A stretch of DNA of 64,000 nt. Source: a virus. Of the stretch, positions 55,481 to 64,000 are shown piece by piece. The DNA lies in the IMG/VR virus record IMGVR_UViG_3300024262_000018, positions 49,960 through 113,959 of that record. One strand, given 5' to 3'. The first letter of the stretch is position 1. Each line of letters opens with the position of its first letter. Under the pieces are notes generated by a model, which saw only the letters and a list, made by a program, of their open reading frames with translations, made no database searches and was not told where the DNA came from. The translations under genes and the position numbers were made by a program.

Positions 55481-55552
55481 AGCGGTATCGTATAATGGTT
55501 TATTACATCTTTTTCATAAGGAGAAAATCAAGGTTCAATTCCTTGTACCGCT
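55481..55552 (+). tRNA. tRNA-Met(CAU)
   Basis: Acceptor AGCGGTA/TACCGCT, anticodon stem TCTTT/GGAGA, loop TTCATAA (CAT), T arm CAAGG-TTCAATT-CCTTG. A one-base shift would give UCA but with a worse stem. Confidence 0.85.
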
Positions 55553-55633
55553 ATTCTTAAAGGAAAAACTTTAAAAAAATATAAAGAGTGAGTGCTAAAA
55601 TACTTACTCTTTTTCTATTTAGAGGAGATAACT

Positions 55634-56056
55634 ATGTTACCGGTATTAGCTATTTTATGGTTTATTTTGGGATTTTGTTGGTATACTTTTTGCCTTTTAG
55701 GATATTATTATCAATGGAAAATTTTTACCGACAATATCAATATCTGGAACCCTATGCTAGCAAGGACAACCTATAGCAAAACAACTAATTACATAATTAT
55801 GGGGGCCTGTGCTTTAGTTGGACTTGTCGGGGCTGTTGGATTATGGTTTGGATGTCTTTGGGCGATTATATTGGCAGTATTAGTAAGCGGCAATGAGGTT
55901 TATCGCGGTGCTACTTATTATATGCAAGAGGGATTATACTGGGAAACGGTTAAGCATATGATAATTCACGCTTTTGTTGTAGGTTATATATTCTCCTGGG
56001 TTCTTTTCGTTAAGTATGCTGTTTTCGCTATGATAGCTGCTTGGATAGGATTATAA
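55634..56056 (+). CDS. Integral membrane protein
   Basis: 140 aa from ATG 55634 with AGAGGAG upstream. Four likely transmembrane segments: LPVLAILWFILGFCWYTF, an IIMGACALVGLVGAVGLWFG region, WAIILAVLVS, and AFVVGYIFSWVLF with a C-terminal AVFAMIAAWIGL. Function unknown; could be a holin-like or superinfection-exclusion protein. Confidence 0.6.
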   Translation: MLPVLAILWFILGFCWYTFCLLGYYYQWKIFTDNINIWNPMLARTTYSKTTNYIIMGACALVGLVGAVGLWFGCLWAIILAVLVSGNEVYRGATYYMQEGLYWETVKHMIIHAFVVGYIFSWVLFVKYAVFAMIAAWIGL

Positions 56057-56058
56057 AA

Positions 56059-56949
56059 ATGGAAGATATTAATTCTCATTTATTAGATAAAGATATTTAT
56101 GTTATTTCTGATCTCCATATCGGAGACAAAAGTGATACTGACAACTTTCATTCGGTAGAAGATAGACTATTATCTTTTTTAGATTATTTCGAGAGTCTAG
56201 ATAATAGTGCTCTTATTTTAAATGGTGATGTATTTGAATTTTGGCAGTCTTCGCTCGCAGATGTTTTTTATAATAATTATCAATTGATACAAAGATTTAA
56301 AAAGAATAATGCTATTTTTATTGCAGGAAATCATGATTATGAGATGCTGACACTCGCCAAAATGCCACATGTTAAACAGCTTTTAAATCAAATTGTTCCC
56401 AGTATAACGCTAAACATTAATAATAAAGATATTAAAATATTGCATGGTCATGAGTTTGATCCATTCAATCAGCCTGGAAAAGCCGCCTTTACTGGCAGAA
56501 TGATGGCATTATTATTCGCCAATTTAGAAACCAGCAATCCAAGTTCTGGAATCGAAGGCTGGAACCAAAAATATATAGAACCGGTTATTAGACAGATAAT
56601 CTTAACTATATCTCTTTTATATAAAAAACTTTTTACTAACAATCCCAGGCTTAATGGCTGGTTAGATATCGCTTTGGAAGAATATCACAAAGAAAACCCA
56701 GATCAAATACTAATTGCCGGTCACATTCATAAGGCTGGTTGGTGGAATGATTTTTATGTTAATTCTGGGACTTGGCAAGAAGATGAAGATGCTCATTATA
56801 TTAAAATAGATACTTCAGGGAATGTTAAAGTTTTTCACTGGCCATCTCAAAAAGAAGTGACAAAACAAATAGATTTATACGGCTATATAAGTGAAACGGC
56901 AGTTAAGAACTTGTACTATAATCGTAATGATGATAAAAATCAGATATAA
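56059..56949 (+). CDS. Metallophosphoesterase, LpxH-like
   Basis: 296 aa from ATG 56059. Calcineurin-type metal motifs: DIYVISDLHIGD, LILNGDVFEFW, FIAGNHDYE, ILHGHEFDP and IAGHIHKAG. The D-x-H, G-D-x-x-E/D, G-N-H-D and G-H-x-H set is complete, and order and spacing resemble UDP-2,3-diacylglucosamine hydrolase (lipid A pathway). A phage enzyme may act on an envelope lipid or a nucleotide. Overlaps the methyltransferase by 20 bases. Confidence 0.75.
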   Translation: MEDINSHLLDKDIYVISDLHIGDKSDTDNFHSVEDRLLSFLDYFESLDNSALILNGDVFEFWQSSLADVFYNNYQLIQRFKKNNAIFIAGNHDYEMLTLAKMPHVKQLLNQIVPSITLNINNKDIKILHGHEFDPFNQPGKAAFTGRMMALLFANLETSNPSSGIEGWNQKYIEPVIRQIILTISLLYKKLFTNNPRLNGWLDIALEEYHKENPDQILIAGHIHKAGWWNDFYVNSGTWQEDEDAHYIKIDTSGNVKVFHWPSQKEVTKQIDLYGYISETAVKNLYYNRNDDKNQI

Positions 56950-57496
56950 AAAACCTATAGTTTCAAAGCAAAGAAAAAAGAAAAAGAATATTAAATTAGA
57001 TATAGAGCGAATGCCAGGTCGCGGGCCTGCGAACCATCAGAATTTTCAGGTCAATTATCTATTTGGATTAAATGACTTGTGTAAGAAATATTTATCAAAA
57101 GATAAAATAGTATTAGAATTAGGGTCGAATGAGGGAGTGAGTACTTCATTATTTTCTTTTTATTGTAAAAAAGTAGTAGCAGTAGACAGAATCAAAAAGA
57201 CTCAAATAGAAAAGATTGTATTAAAGAATAAAAATATAGAGTTCCACCATATGAACTTTTATGATTTTGCAAAAATATATACTAGTCGGAAATATGATTT
57301 AGTATATATCGATGGAGATCACGAATTCCAGTCAGTAAGCAAAGATATTAGAACTTTTTTGCCAAAAATAAAAAAAGATGGTTATATCTCAGGTCATGAT
57401 TTCTGGATTAAAGGCGTAGAAGATGCTGTTAATTTGATCTTTCCAAAACGTAAAATCGAGATATTCTCAGATAGCTCATGGCTGATAAAAATTTAA
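56930..57496 (+). CDS. SAM-dependent methyltransferase (Methyltransf_24-like)
   Basis: 188 aa; start uncertain between ATG 56927 and 56930, no clear ribosome-binding site. Basic N-terminus, then VLELGSNEGVSTSLFSFYC (motif I), VVAVDRI and YDLVYIDGDHEFQSVSKDI (motif IV, typical of sugar/glycan-linked O-methyltransferases), SGHDFW. Possible role in glycan decoration. Confidence 0.7.
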   Translation: MIKIRYKKPIVSKQRKKKKNIKLDIERMPGRGPANHQNFQVNYLFGLNDLCKKYLSKDKIVLELGSNEGVSTSLFSFYCKKVVAVDRIKKTQIEKIVLKNKNIEFHHMNFYDFAKIYTSRKYDLVYIDGDHEFQSVSKDIRTFLPKIKKDGYISGHDFWIKGVEDAVNLIFPKRKIEIFSDSSWLIKI

Positions 57497-57551
57497 TTTA
57501 TTTTTTACTAAACTTCCATCAAAAATTGTCGATTTATAATAATAGTCCTAA

Positions 57552-57584
57552 ACCGACTTTAATTTACTAGAGTATTCAGTCGGT
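57552..57584 (+). promoter_or_regulatory. Inverted repeat upstream of the zinc-ribbon gene
   Basis: ACCGACT-19 nt-AGTCGGT, just before the ribosome-binding site of the next gene. May be a hairpin or operator; a promoter could overlap. Confidence 0.4.
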
Positions 57585-57610
57585 ATACTCGCAAAATAGG
57601 AGAGTATAAC

Positions 57611-58423
57611 ATGGTGTACAAAGATCAATTCGTAGCAGTAATCAAAAATGGCGGTCAAATTCTTCGAGAGTCTCGCTCTGGACAAGAAGATGTTATTCAG
57701 CTTCCCTTTGGATCTGAATATTCAGTTCATCTAAAAAATCTGTCCTCAACCCGAGCAGCAGTTAGCGTTTCTATAGATAATGTAGATGTCCTAAACGGAC
57801 ATCGAATTGTCCTGGGAGCTAATGAAGCACATGATTTAGAAGGGTTTATGGAGAATGGCGTTGTAAAGAACAAATTTAAATTTATTCAAAAAACAAGAGA
57901 AATCGCGGAACATCGTGGAGATTTTATTGACGATGGAATAGTTAAAATTAGTTATCAATTCGAAAAACCAACTGTTTATCCTTGTATTAATGTAACAAGT
58001 CATTGGCCTTATCAAGACATTTGGAATAAAACATATGGCGGAACTGGAGATAGGCTTATTGGAGCCCATAGTTCTGGATCTGTATTAAGAGGGTTTGGGG
58101 GCGTCCAGGGGCAAAGCATGAGTAATAGCGTCGAATGCTTCGCCAAAAGCTTTACATCGGCTCCAGAGCCCCCACAGCCAGCACAGGACGAAGGAATAAC
58201 AGTCAAAGGCGGTCAGACCAATATTCAGTATAGCAATACTTATTTAAATGAGTTATTTCCAGAAGTTAAGGTTATAACGTTTAAGCTGGTAGGCGTCTCT
58301 AGAAACAATGTTAAACTCGCCAGACCAGTCACCGTTAGACAAAAGATTAACTGTCCTACTTGCGGTCGCAATAATAATTCAAGATATGATTTCTGTACTA
58401 ATTGTGGAACTTGCTTGAAATAA
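57611..58423 (+). CDS. Hypothetical protein with C-terminal zinc ribbon, possibly virion-associated
   Basis: 270 aa with AGGAGAG before ATG. The N-terminal 130 residues are strand-rich (VAVIKNGGQILRESRSGQED; LPFGSEYSVHLKNLSSTRA). The middle is Gly/Ser/Pro-rich, and the C-terminus is a zinc ribbon CPTCGRNNNSR..CTNCGTC. I recall this N-terminal pattern on many phage and bacterial proteins without known role. Closed by a symmetrical terminator. Confidence 0.55.
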   Translation: MVYKDQFVAVIKNGGQILRESRSGQEDVIQLPFGSEYSVHLKNLSSTRAAVSVSIDNVDVLNGHRIVLGANEAHDLEGFMENGVVKNKFKFIQKTREIAEHRGDFIDDGIVKISYQFEKPTVYPCINVTSHWPYQDIWNKTYGGTGDRLIGAHSSGSVLRGFGGVQGQSMSNSVECFAKSFTSAPEPPQPAQDEGITVKGGQTNIQYSNTYLNELFPEVKVITFKLVGVSRNNVKLARPVTVRQKINCPTCGRNNNSRYDFCTNCGTCLK

Positions 58424-58435
58424 TTGTTTAAAAAG

Positions 58436-58470
58436 AAAATGGGCGAGAGAATATTCTCTCGCCCATTTTT
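58436..58470. terminator. Bidirectional terminator
   Basis: AAAATGGGCGAGAGAA/TTCTCTCGCCCATTTT, a perfect palindrome flanked by A and T runs, between convergent genes. Confidence 0.92.
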
Positions 58471-58482
58471 TATATAGATGTT

Positions 58483-59752
58483 TTAGACTGGATTAAACCC
58501 GCTTAGGTCGATTTCGGTTAACTGGTATCCACCTCCCAAAGTTGTCATCATTGTATTGATGTCGTCTTTAAAGTATGAGAAATTAGTACCAACAGGTCCA
58601 GCGCTAGTTATAACCGAAAGTAGGACAAGTTCGTCATTTATAATAATAAATATAGGGTTACCTGAATCTCCAGAAATAATAGTCTCATAGAATAAAGCTC
58701 TATCTGCATCTAGCGGAGTCGTACAAGATAATGTGGCATTTACCGATTCCGGTGGAACATAAAGTTTCCATGCATCAGAAACTAATATCTTTTCCTCTTG
58801 ATCTATATAAACGGCAGGAATACCCCATAAACTGTATTCCGCTGGTCCGGCTGCCCACGGAACATATTCGCTACCCGATGCTAGATAAGGAATAACATAA
58901 TCACGCCAATCTTGAGGTAATATCTTAGCAAAGGTTATCGAAGATGGAACATCGCTATCTAATACGCCAATGGCGATGTCTGGGTAATACGGAGCATAAT
59001 CAGGATGAATAATCATAGTATCCATCGTGCGTGTCACTACCGTGCCGTCAGCCTCTATGAAACGTATTGTACTACCATCAGGTATGGGCAAATGCCCAGC
59101 ACACGCAATATGTCTCGGGCTTATCATAACGCCCGCTTTCGTATAAAGCCCTGATGAATTCCAAGGACTAATACAGGTTAGATCCAAACCATATGCCCAA
59201 CAATTTGTATTTCTGACATACGTTGGAGTTCCATGATCCTGCGTAGAGTAAATCTCTTCGTCCTTAAGTGCTGATAAACGGGAATCAACATTATAAATCG
59301 CATCTACTCTTAAATCAGGCAAACCAGAACTTGAAGAGCTAGATTCCTCAGAACCACTGGAAGAGCTAGATATCCCTACTGAACTTGAACTAGATACTCC
59401 TATCGAACTTGAAGAACTAGATTCATTAGACCGACTAGAAGAACTAGAGATAGCCACCGAACTAGAACTTGATACTTCTAAAGAGCTAGAGGAACTAGAA
59501 ATTCCTACAGAACTCAAACTCGAATTACCTAAAGAGCTAGAAGAACTTGAGCTAGATACTCCTAATGAGCTAGAAGAACTAGATACTCCTAATGAGCTAG
59601 AAGAACTCGAAACTCCTAATGAACTTGAAGAACTTGAAGAACTAGAAGAACTAGAAACACCTACTGAGCTAGAGCTAGAAACTCCTAATGAGCTAGAAGA
59701 ACTAGAAATTTCTAATGAACTTGAACTAGATATTTCTAGAGAGCTTGACGAA
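58483..59752 (-). pseudogene. Downstream part of a Ser-rich trypsin-like virion protein (out of frame)
   Basis: Minus strand. Ser-rich repeats (SSSSSLGVS, SSSSLEVS), then a trypsin-like domain: NTNCWAYGLDL, VMISPRHIACAGHL (His), YYPDIAIGVLD (Asp), IISGDSGNPIF (Ser), ending TLGGGYQLTEIDLSGF, closely matching the protein at 36706. It has no good start: it is the continuation of the gene at 60478, knocked one base out of frame by a 28-bp tandem duplication. Removing one copy restores one frame of about 655 codons. Confidence 0.7.
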
Positions 59753-59796
59753 CTAGAGGATTCTGGTGGAGCTTGACGAACTAGAGGATTCTGGTG
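59741..59796 (-). repeat. 28-bp perfect tandem duplication
   Basis: GAGCTTGACGAACTAGAGGA plus TTCTGGTG occurs twice in a row (59741-59768, 59769-59796). 28 is not a multiple of 3, so the reading frame changes. Confidence 0.95.
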
Positions 59797-60478
59797 GAGA
59801 TATTTCAGTTATCTCGCTTATCCAGTCTTGCAATCCTGGAACTTGAGATTGATTAGAAATCAAATCAACTGTGCTGTTTCCAGAGACATATAAGTCTATC
59901 CAATCAAAAACCTGGGTATAAAAACTTTTATTATTTAAGCGAATCCTGAACTTCCATTCTATTTTGGAAACTAAATTTAGCAAATCACTGGGAGGCATGC
60001 CCAAATGAGCCGTAGGCAAGATAAAGGGTCCATCGTAGCCCAAGTTAGATAATGCTGCCAGGAACTCGCTATTGTTCATTAAAATATAGAATATGTCATA
60101 ATAAGAAAAGATATCCGAGGTAGTTATGTCTTCCTCATCAACTAGAGTCTCTTGACAGACCGCTTTATAATAATCTATAGTTTCTCCATTTTTAAAATTA
60201 ATTCGAGTATCAAAAGAAAATAATGGATAATCATCTACAGCGTATATAATTATTGGCTCATCGTTTATACGAATTCTTAATAGATCTGGGCTAGTTAATA
60301 ACGAATAAGATTTCGTATAATAACGTCGATTTGTGAGCATTTTAAAACTGACTTTAGATGTTAAAAATGTTCCGAAGACCTTCGTGCTATGAGGTTGAAT
60401 AATTACACTATCGGGGTTAATGACGAGTGAAGCGTCATAATTTATAATATCTATGAAAGTTTGTATAAAATCTGGCAT
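59753..60478 (-). CDS. N-terminal part of a Ser-rich virion-like protein (truncated by duplication)
   Basis: 241 aa, minus strand. N-terminal domain (MPDFIQTFIDIINYDASLVI; KVSFKMLTNRRYYTKSYSLL) of a baseplate or fibre-like look, then ISPPESSSSSSSTRIL and TAG. The stop lies inside the tandem duplication; before that event the frame continued into the Ser-rich trypsin-like part. The C-terminal domain of the protein at 36706 plays a comparable role at the opposite end. Confidence 0.65.
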   Translation of the reverse strand: MPDFIQTFIDIINYDASLVINPDSVIIQPHSTKVFGTFLTSKVSFKMLTNRRYYTKSYSLLTSPDLLRIRINDEPIIIYAVDDYPLFSFDTRINFKNGETIDYYKAVCQETLVDEEDITTSDIFSYYDIFYILMNNSEFLAALSNLGYDGPFILPTAHLGMPPSDLLNLVSKIEWKFRIRLNNKSFYTQVFDWIDLYVSGNSTVDLISNQSQVPGLQDWISEITEISPPESSSSSSSTRIL

Positions 60479-60479
60479 T

Positions 60480-60947
60480 CTAGTCTAATGCGTCCCTAAA
60501 CCAAGAAACTTCTAGTAAATCTTCTGGATTTTTATCTGCCCGATCTAGGGCCTTTGTAATCTCGTGATCAGTAAATAGTAAAGATATATTATCTCCATTG
60601 AGTTCTACACGAATATGATTATATGTTTTAGCTGCGGCAGAAAACTTTTTCTGGTTTTTAACTCTTTGTAAATCTGCTAGCCGCTCTTCGTCAATGACTT
60701 CAGTTTGTAAAGTTTCCCATAGCCATGATGTTTCTGGGAGGTCTTCTGGGTTCCTGCTTGCACGGTACTTCGCTCTTTTGATTGTAGCATCTGTGAATAA
60801 TAAATGTCTCTCATCACCTTCAGGGAATTGAACTCTGATATGATTGTATTTATAAGCAGCTAATTTGTGTTTTTTTGTATTGTCAACTTCTGTCAAGTCG
60901 CCTATACGTTTAACAACAATTTTTTCACCTGTAATATTGATAGCCAT
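60480..60947 (-). CDS. Two-repeat protein of unknown function
   Basis: 155 aa, minus strand. An internal duplication of about 55 residues: YNHIRVQFPEGDERHLLFTD..RASRNPEDLPETSWLWETL and YNHIRVELNGDNISLLFTD..RADKNPEDLLEVSWFRDAL. Probably a structural or decoration protein. The gene ends two bases before the next start, so the two are coupled. Confidence 0.65.
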   Translation of the reverse strand: MAINITGEKIVVKRIGDLTEVDNTKKHKLAAYKYNHIRVQFPEGDERHLLFTDATIKRAKYRASRNPEDLPETSWLWETLQTEVIDEERLADLQRVKNQKKFSAAAKTYNHIRVELNGDNISLLFTDHEITKALDRADKNPEDLLEVSWFRDALD

Positions 60948-60958
60948 AACATTTTCTC

Positions 60959-61198
60959 CTATTTTAAGAATATGCTGAAATTGGACTTGCCAGGAAATTC
61001 AGCTTCCTCTTGTAACATTTTTATTATCTTTTCTTTATGATCAAATGTAGTTTTTAATATTATTTCTCTCGCATAGCTGTCATAAACTAATTTTATTTGA
61101 AAATTAAAATCGCTTTGATCTATAGCAGAAACGATAATAATATCTCCGTCTTCCGATTGATACACTTCACCATCAGTTTTAACTTTCCACCATTTCAT
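60959..61198 (-). CDS. Hypothetical small protein
   Basis: 79 aa, minus strand, start MKWWKVKTDGEVYQSEDGDI. Strand-rich first half, charged helix then FPGKSNF at the end. No family recognised. Confidence 0.5.
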   Translation of the reverse strand: MKWWKVKTDGEVYQSEDGDIIIVSAIDQSDFNFQIKLVYDSYAREIILKTTFDHKEKIIKMLQEEAEFPGKSNFSIFLK

Positions 61199-61202
61199 TC
61201 CA

Positions 61203-61667
61203 TTATCCTATCATAATAATAAGAAAATCTGGATTCTTCGTGATATAACCGGTGGCAAATGAATATATCTTATTTAAATCTTGTTCTTTTACGCAAGACG
61301 CAGTATTAACTATGATATAGTTTATATCAGGGATGCCACGAAAATCCTCAATACTGTATGCTGTTGCCAAACGATAATTAGAAAAAGAACGATTATTATC
61401 TTTAAAATATCTAGATTGATGTATGGTCGGATGAACTATCATAAATTGTTTATCCGAATTCTCCTCTATCATTTTTCGAATACAAGAGTCATGGCCTGAG
61501 CGTCTAGCGGCTTGAAGTCTAATTGTGCAAAAATCTCTTAGCCAAACAATATCTCCAATGAGTTCTTGTTGATGTTGTTTTTTTATAATCTGGGTAACAT
61601 CTATCAAATTTTCTAAGGCGGCATATAGCATTGAAACTGTATCTACTGTATCTTTCAAAGTTCTCAT
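61203..61667 (-). CDS. Hypothetical protein
   Basis: 154 aa, minus strand. N-terminal helices (VDTVSMLYAALENLIDVTQI), then alternating strands (KQFMIVHPTIH; INYIIVNTASC; DFLIIMIG), a possible small alpha/beta fold. Good AGGAGAAAAA upstream. No function recognised. Confidence 0.5.
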   Translation of the reverse strand: MRTLKDTVDTVSMLYAALENLIDVTQIIKKQHQQELIGDIVWLRDFCTIRLQAARRSGHDSCIRKMIEENSDKQFMIVHPTIHQSRYFKDNNRSFSNYRLATAYSIEDFRGIPDINYIIVNTASCVKEQDLNKIYSFATGYITKNPDFLIIMIG

Positions 61668-61710
61668 TTTTTTCTCCTATCTTTCTTCTATTATATCGGT
61701 TTTTCCACAA

Positions 61711-61740
61711 AAAAAAGGCGACTTTAAAAGTCGCCTTTTT
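61711..61740 (-). terminator. Rho-independent terminator
   Basis: AAAAAGGCGACTTT/AAAAGTCGCCTTTTT, strong stem with A/T tails between minus-strand genes; ends the transcript of the 656-aa gene. Confidence 0.88.
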
Positions 61741-61752
61741 AATAACTATTTA

Positions 61753-63723
61753 TTATTCTACATAAGTATTGCTAATGTCATATCCTGCGTCAGAACTTAA
61801 AGTCTGCCATGTTGAGCTAATAAGTAGCCCTAGATTATCAGCAAAATACTCGTTGATATCTTCATATGAACCTCTTACAATAACATGATTATTCAATGCC
61901 GTAACAGCAGGCATTAACCCAGAAGGAGTCTCAACAAAATTAGCTGTGATTAAATATGTGCTCCAATATTTAGCAAGTAAGTCAACCTCTTGCGCCAACT
62001 CATTTAATGTAATAACGTGATAAACCGCATCAAATAGATCTCCATTCGCTAAGAGTTCTTTATCTCTTGCTCCAGCGTAATAATCTGATATAATCTTGTA
62101 GTCGGCAGCATTAATTAAACCTAAAATTGCGCCATCAGAGAAAATAACATTTACGTTTCCACCCGAGTCGGTACTTGTATAGGCTAACAACGGGCTTGCA
62201 GAAGACATGTCTAAATCGGAGATGACTCCCTGATAAACTCTACCAGAGATGTTCTCGTTACTAGCCGCTACAAATCCTGTTCCAACTAGCGTTCCCCCAT
62301 TCATATATAGATTACTATCCCCAAAGTCTATACCGCTCAAGAGGTTATCTGCATGTCCTCTAGCGATACTTCCAATCTCGCAGGTTCCTGATAGAACAAT
62401 TTTACCAGACAGGTTTGCCGCTCCTGCTCCACCAAGAACAAGACTATTTAGATCACATCCATCTGTTCTTATAACCCCTACAGTTCCAGCCAAACCAGAC
62501 TGAATTCTAGTAGATCCAGATATATTAAATACTCCAGTTTGTGTCAAAACAGAGCCGTCAGAAGTAAATATTAAAGACGGTCCTCTAAGCGGTAAACTAT
62601 TTCCTACGTCTGTATTCAGGTTAACTGCTAAAGCTGATTGAATTGTTCCCTCTAAGTCTGCAAAATCATTTACAGGGTTTTGAAAAATAATAGTATTGCC
62701 GGTTACTACGGCACCGGCAGGAACTTCTGCTCTTAGGCACCTTGCATCTGCTGCTAGTGTTAATGTAATAGCAGCATCAATGTCCATCTGGTCTAAAACA
62801 ATATCTGTGTCAGTTAATGTCCAAGTTCCATTATCTTTTTGTGTGACAGCTCCTGTATTTGTCCAATCACTAGTATTGACAGCAGATATGTCCCCATACA
62901 AATTTATGCCAAAACTATCGCCATCAAGACTACTTAAGGCAGTAATGCTCAATTCTTGAATCGCCGGTTTATCGAGCATTGTTATAGCGTCATTTACAAC
63001 AAAATATAAATATGTGCTATCCCCGCCATCAAAAAATACACTAGAAGTTCCATCTATATCAAGTTCTAAAGCCCCTGTTAATGTCCAAGTTATATTATTT
63101 TCAGCAACATTAAAATCTCCAGAACAAGTAATAAACCCAAGAACTCCGACTATTTCTGATGCTCCTGTAGTAACAAAAGATCCAACGTCTAGCTCTCCAC
63201 CCCCGTCCAGTTCTACAATAGATCCTGCTTCAGCAGTAAAGGCATTAGTAACCTCAAACAAACTACTACAATCAAGATAACCACTATTGGTGCAAGTTGT
63301 TGCCCCGCCGCCAGGGGCTGAAATAACAAGAAAGCCGCCGGACGAGATGATTATATTGGTAAAGACCATCGGCGCACTATTTCTTACCATTCCGTTAGTT
63401 ATAGTTAAGTCGGCTCCAGAAACAGTATTAGCCAAAAAAATTTCAGTAGCCGCAGAATTTATGGTTAAGTCATTTATCCCAATATTTGTATCTAATGTTC
63501 CTCCAGTATAAAGTCCTGTAATTTGAACGTCGAAACTACCCCCGAAAGGAACATTCGCTGTTGGGATGGAATTATCAAGATCTCCAGTATATCCAGTTTC
63601 ACCTCCATCAAAAATAATAGTGTCTCCAATTACCGGCCCGCCAACTGGAGCTGCCGGGTTCCAATCGGCTTGAACCGCCCAATCTCGCCCACCACTAGTA
63701 TTTAACCATGTATATGTAGCCAT
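61753..63723 (-). CDS. Large beta-helix-like protein, probable tail fibre or adhesin
   Basis: 656 aa, minus strand. Starts MATYTWLNTSGGRDWAVQAD and WNPAAPVGGPVIGDTIIFDG, the W-x-N-P-A-x-P..GDT..F pattern of autotransporter-like repeat proteins. The remainder is Gly/Thr/Ser/Asp-rich with many LTITNGMV and LDIDGTSSVFF-type strand turns, typical of a beta-helix. The last 120 residues differ (ELAQEVDLLAKYWSTYLITA) and may be the tip or trimerisation domain. No signal peptide, consistent with a virion protein. Probably receptor-binding; inferred. Confidence 0.65.
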   Translation of the reverse strand: MATYTWLNTSGGRDWAVQADWNPAAPVGGPVIGDTIIFDGGETGYTGDLDNSIPTANVPFGGSFDVQITGLYTGGTLDTNIGINDLTINSAATEIFLANTVSGADLTITNGMVRNSAPMVFTNIIISSGGFLVISAPGGGATTCTNSGYLDCSSLFEVTNAFTAEAGSIVELDGGGELDVGSFVTTGASEIVGVLGFITCSGDFNVAENNITWTLTGALELDIDGTSSVFFDGGDSTYLYFVVNDAITMLDKPAIQELSITALSSLDGDSFGINLYGDISAVNTSDWTNTGAVTQKDNGTWTLTDTDIVLDQMDIDAAITLTLAADARCLRAEVPAGAVVTGNTIIFQNPVNDFADLEGTIQSALAVNLNTDVGNSLPLRGPSLIFTSDGSVLTQTGVFNISGSTRIQSGLAGTVGVIRTDGCDLNSLVLGGAGAANLSGKIVLSGTCEIGSIARGHADNLLSGIDFGDSNLYMNGGTLVGTGFVAASNENISGRVYQGVISDLDMSSASPLLAYTSTDSGGNVNVIFSDGAILGLINAADYKIISDYYAGARDKELLANGDLFDAVYHVITLNELAQEVDLLAKYWSTYLITANFVETPSGLMPAVTALNNHVIVRGSYEDINEYFADNLGLLISSTWQTLSSDAGYDISNTYVE

Positions 63724-63740
63724 TTATGTTAACTCCTGTA

Positions 63741-63950
63741 TTATTCTATTATCTCTATAACGTCTCTTGATATAGGAAGAGCTCTTACTTTAACTTTTAT
63801 ACTGGAGATATTGTCGCCAGTAACATTTGTATCTATTTCCATAAGATCATGAGTGCTTCCATCTGGCATTGTTATTTTAACGGTTGCAGTTCCAGATTGT
63901 TCACAAAAAATATTTGCATTTCCTCTACAATCTAAACGGTTTGTTGTCAT
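63741..63950 (-). CDS. Small virion-associated-like protein
   Basis: 69 aa, minus strand. Strand-rich (NIFCEQSGTATVKITMPDGS), no motif. Directly upstream of the beta-helix gene and presumably in its transcript. Confidence 0.5.
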   Translation of the reverse strand: MTTNRLDCRGNANIFCEQSGTATVKITMPDGSTHDLMEIDTNVTGDNISSIKVKVRALPISRDVIEIIE

Positions 63951-64000
63951 TTGCGTTTTTAGTTTTTTGCTAATTGTCGTTATTCGTTGTACTTTTGCTT

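Noticed and set aside
55481-55552. UGA-suppressor tRNA (anticodon UCA)
   Set aside because: A one-base shift gives CAU with a full 5-bp stem and a 4-base variable loop, so tRNA-Met is the better model.
1-64000. Genome-wide reassignment of UAG
   Set aside because: Roughly ten genes end in TAG immediately before the next gene or a tRNA (for example 1-153, 12836-13183, 17553-19262, 34871-35380, 52170-52646), so UAG is still a working stop.

Overview
The window is 64 kb of an AT-rich, gene-dense genome that looks like a large tailed bacteriophage. Genes are short, overlapping and mostly of unknown function. Interspersed among them are about 34 tRNA genes, phage-type nucleotide enzymes (class II ribonucleotide reductase, dUTPase, MazG), a sigma factor, many homing endonucleases, two inteins and serine-rich virion-like proteins. 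No terminase, portal or major capsid gene is visible, so this is only part of a larger, probably jumbo, genome. The host is probably a Planctomycete: one gene (45129-46286) is richer in G+C than its surroundings and starts with the LEPR-XLL motif, followed by a dockerin-like EF-hand, typical of planctomycetal exported proteins. That host assignment is inference.

Layout. 1-3027: MazG end, HNH genes, three tRNAs and tRNA fragments. 3058-6162: NADAR protein, unknowns and a HhH-GPD glycosylase-like protein. 6149-11338: a compact glycan-modification operon (MptE/sialyltransferase-like protein, three GT-A transferases, DUF488, GT-B-like protein). 11331-15832: EXD2-like HNH protein, three tandem paralogues sharing one N-terminal motif, nicotinamidase, GIY-YIG endonuclease. 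15997-20512: a TerY-P-like signalling triad (vWA, PP2C phosphatase, kinase) plus a second vWA gene. 20522-20978: an amber-suppressor tRNA followed by a peptidyl-tRNA-hydrolase-like gene with an in-frame UAG as codon 3. 21896-35380: intein-containing SNF2-like helicase, sigma factor, macro domain, AAA+ ATPase, intein-containing B12-type RNR and dUTPase. 35454-36469: LAGLIDADG endonuclease and a duplicated dUTPase tail. 36706-42989: trypsin-like Ser-rich protein, GHMP kinase, a lipoprotein gene with in-frame UGA, and a lipoprotein serine protease. 43243-55552: the tRNA array, interspersed with small genes, the pseudo-calpain, CoaB and a CoaC-M23 fusion, a second macro domain and a radical SAM protein. 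55634-58423: membrane protein, metallophosphoesterase, methyltransferase, zinc-ribbon protein. 58483-63950 (minus strand): virion-like proteins, including a Ser-rich trypsin-like gene broken by a 28-bp tandem duplication.

The most interesting item is the tRNA-Sup(CUA)/PTH2 locus. A complete tRNA with a CUA anticodon sits 55 bases upstream of a gene that can be made only by reading through UAG at codon 3, and whose product is itself predicted to hydrolyse peptidyl-tRNA. Other themes are NAD/ADP-ribose chemistry (NADAR, nicotinamidase, two macro domains), unusual tRNAs (four with C33, two type-II tRNAs with Gln anticodons), and enzyme folds that have lost catalytic residues (calpain, M23). All functional calls come from reading motifs by eye; no database search was run.
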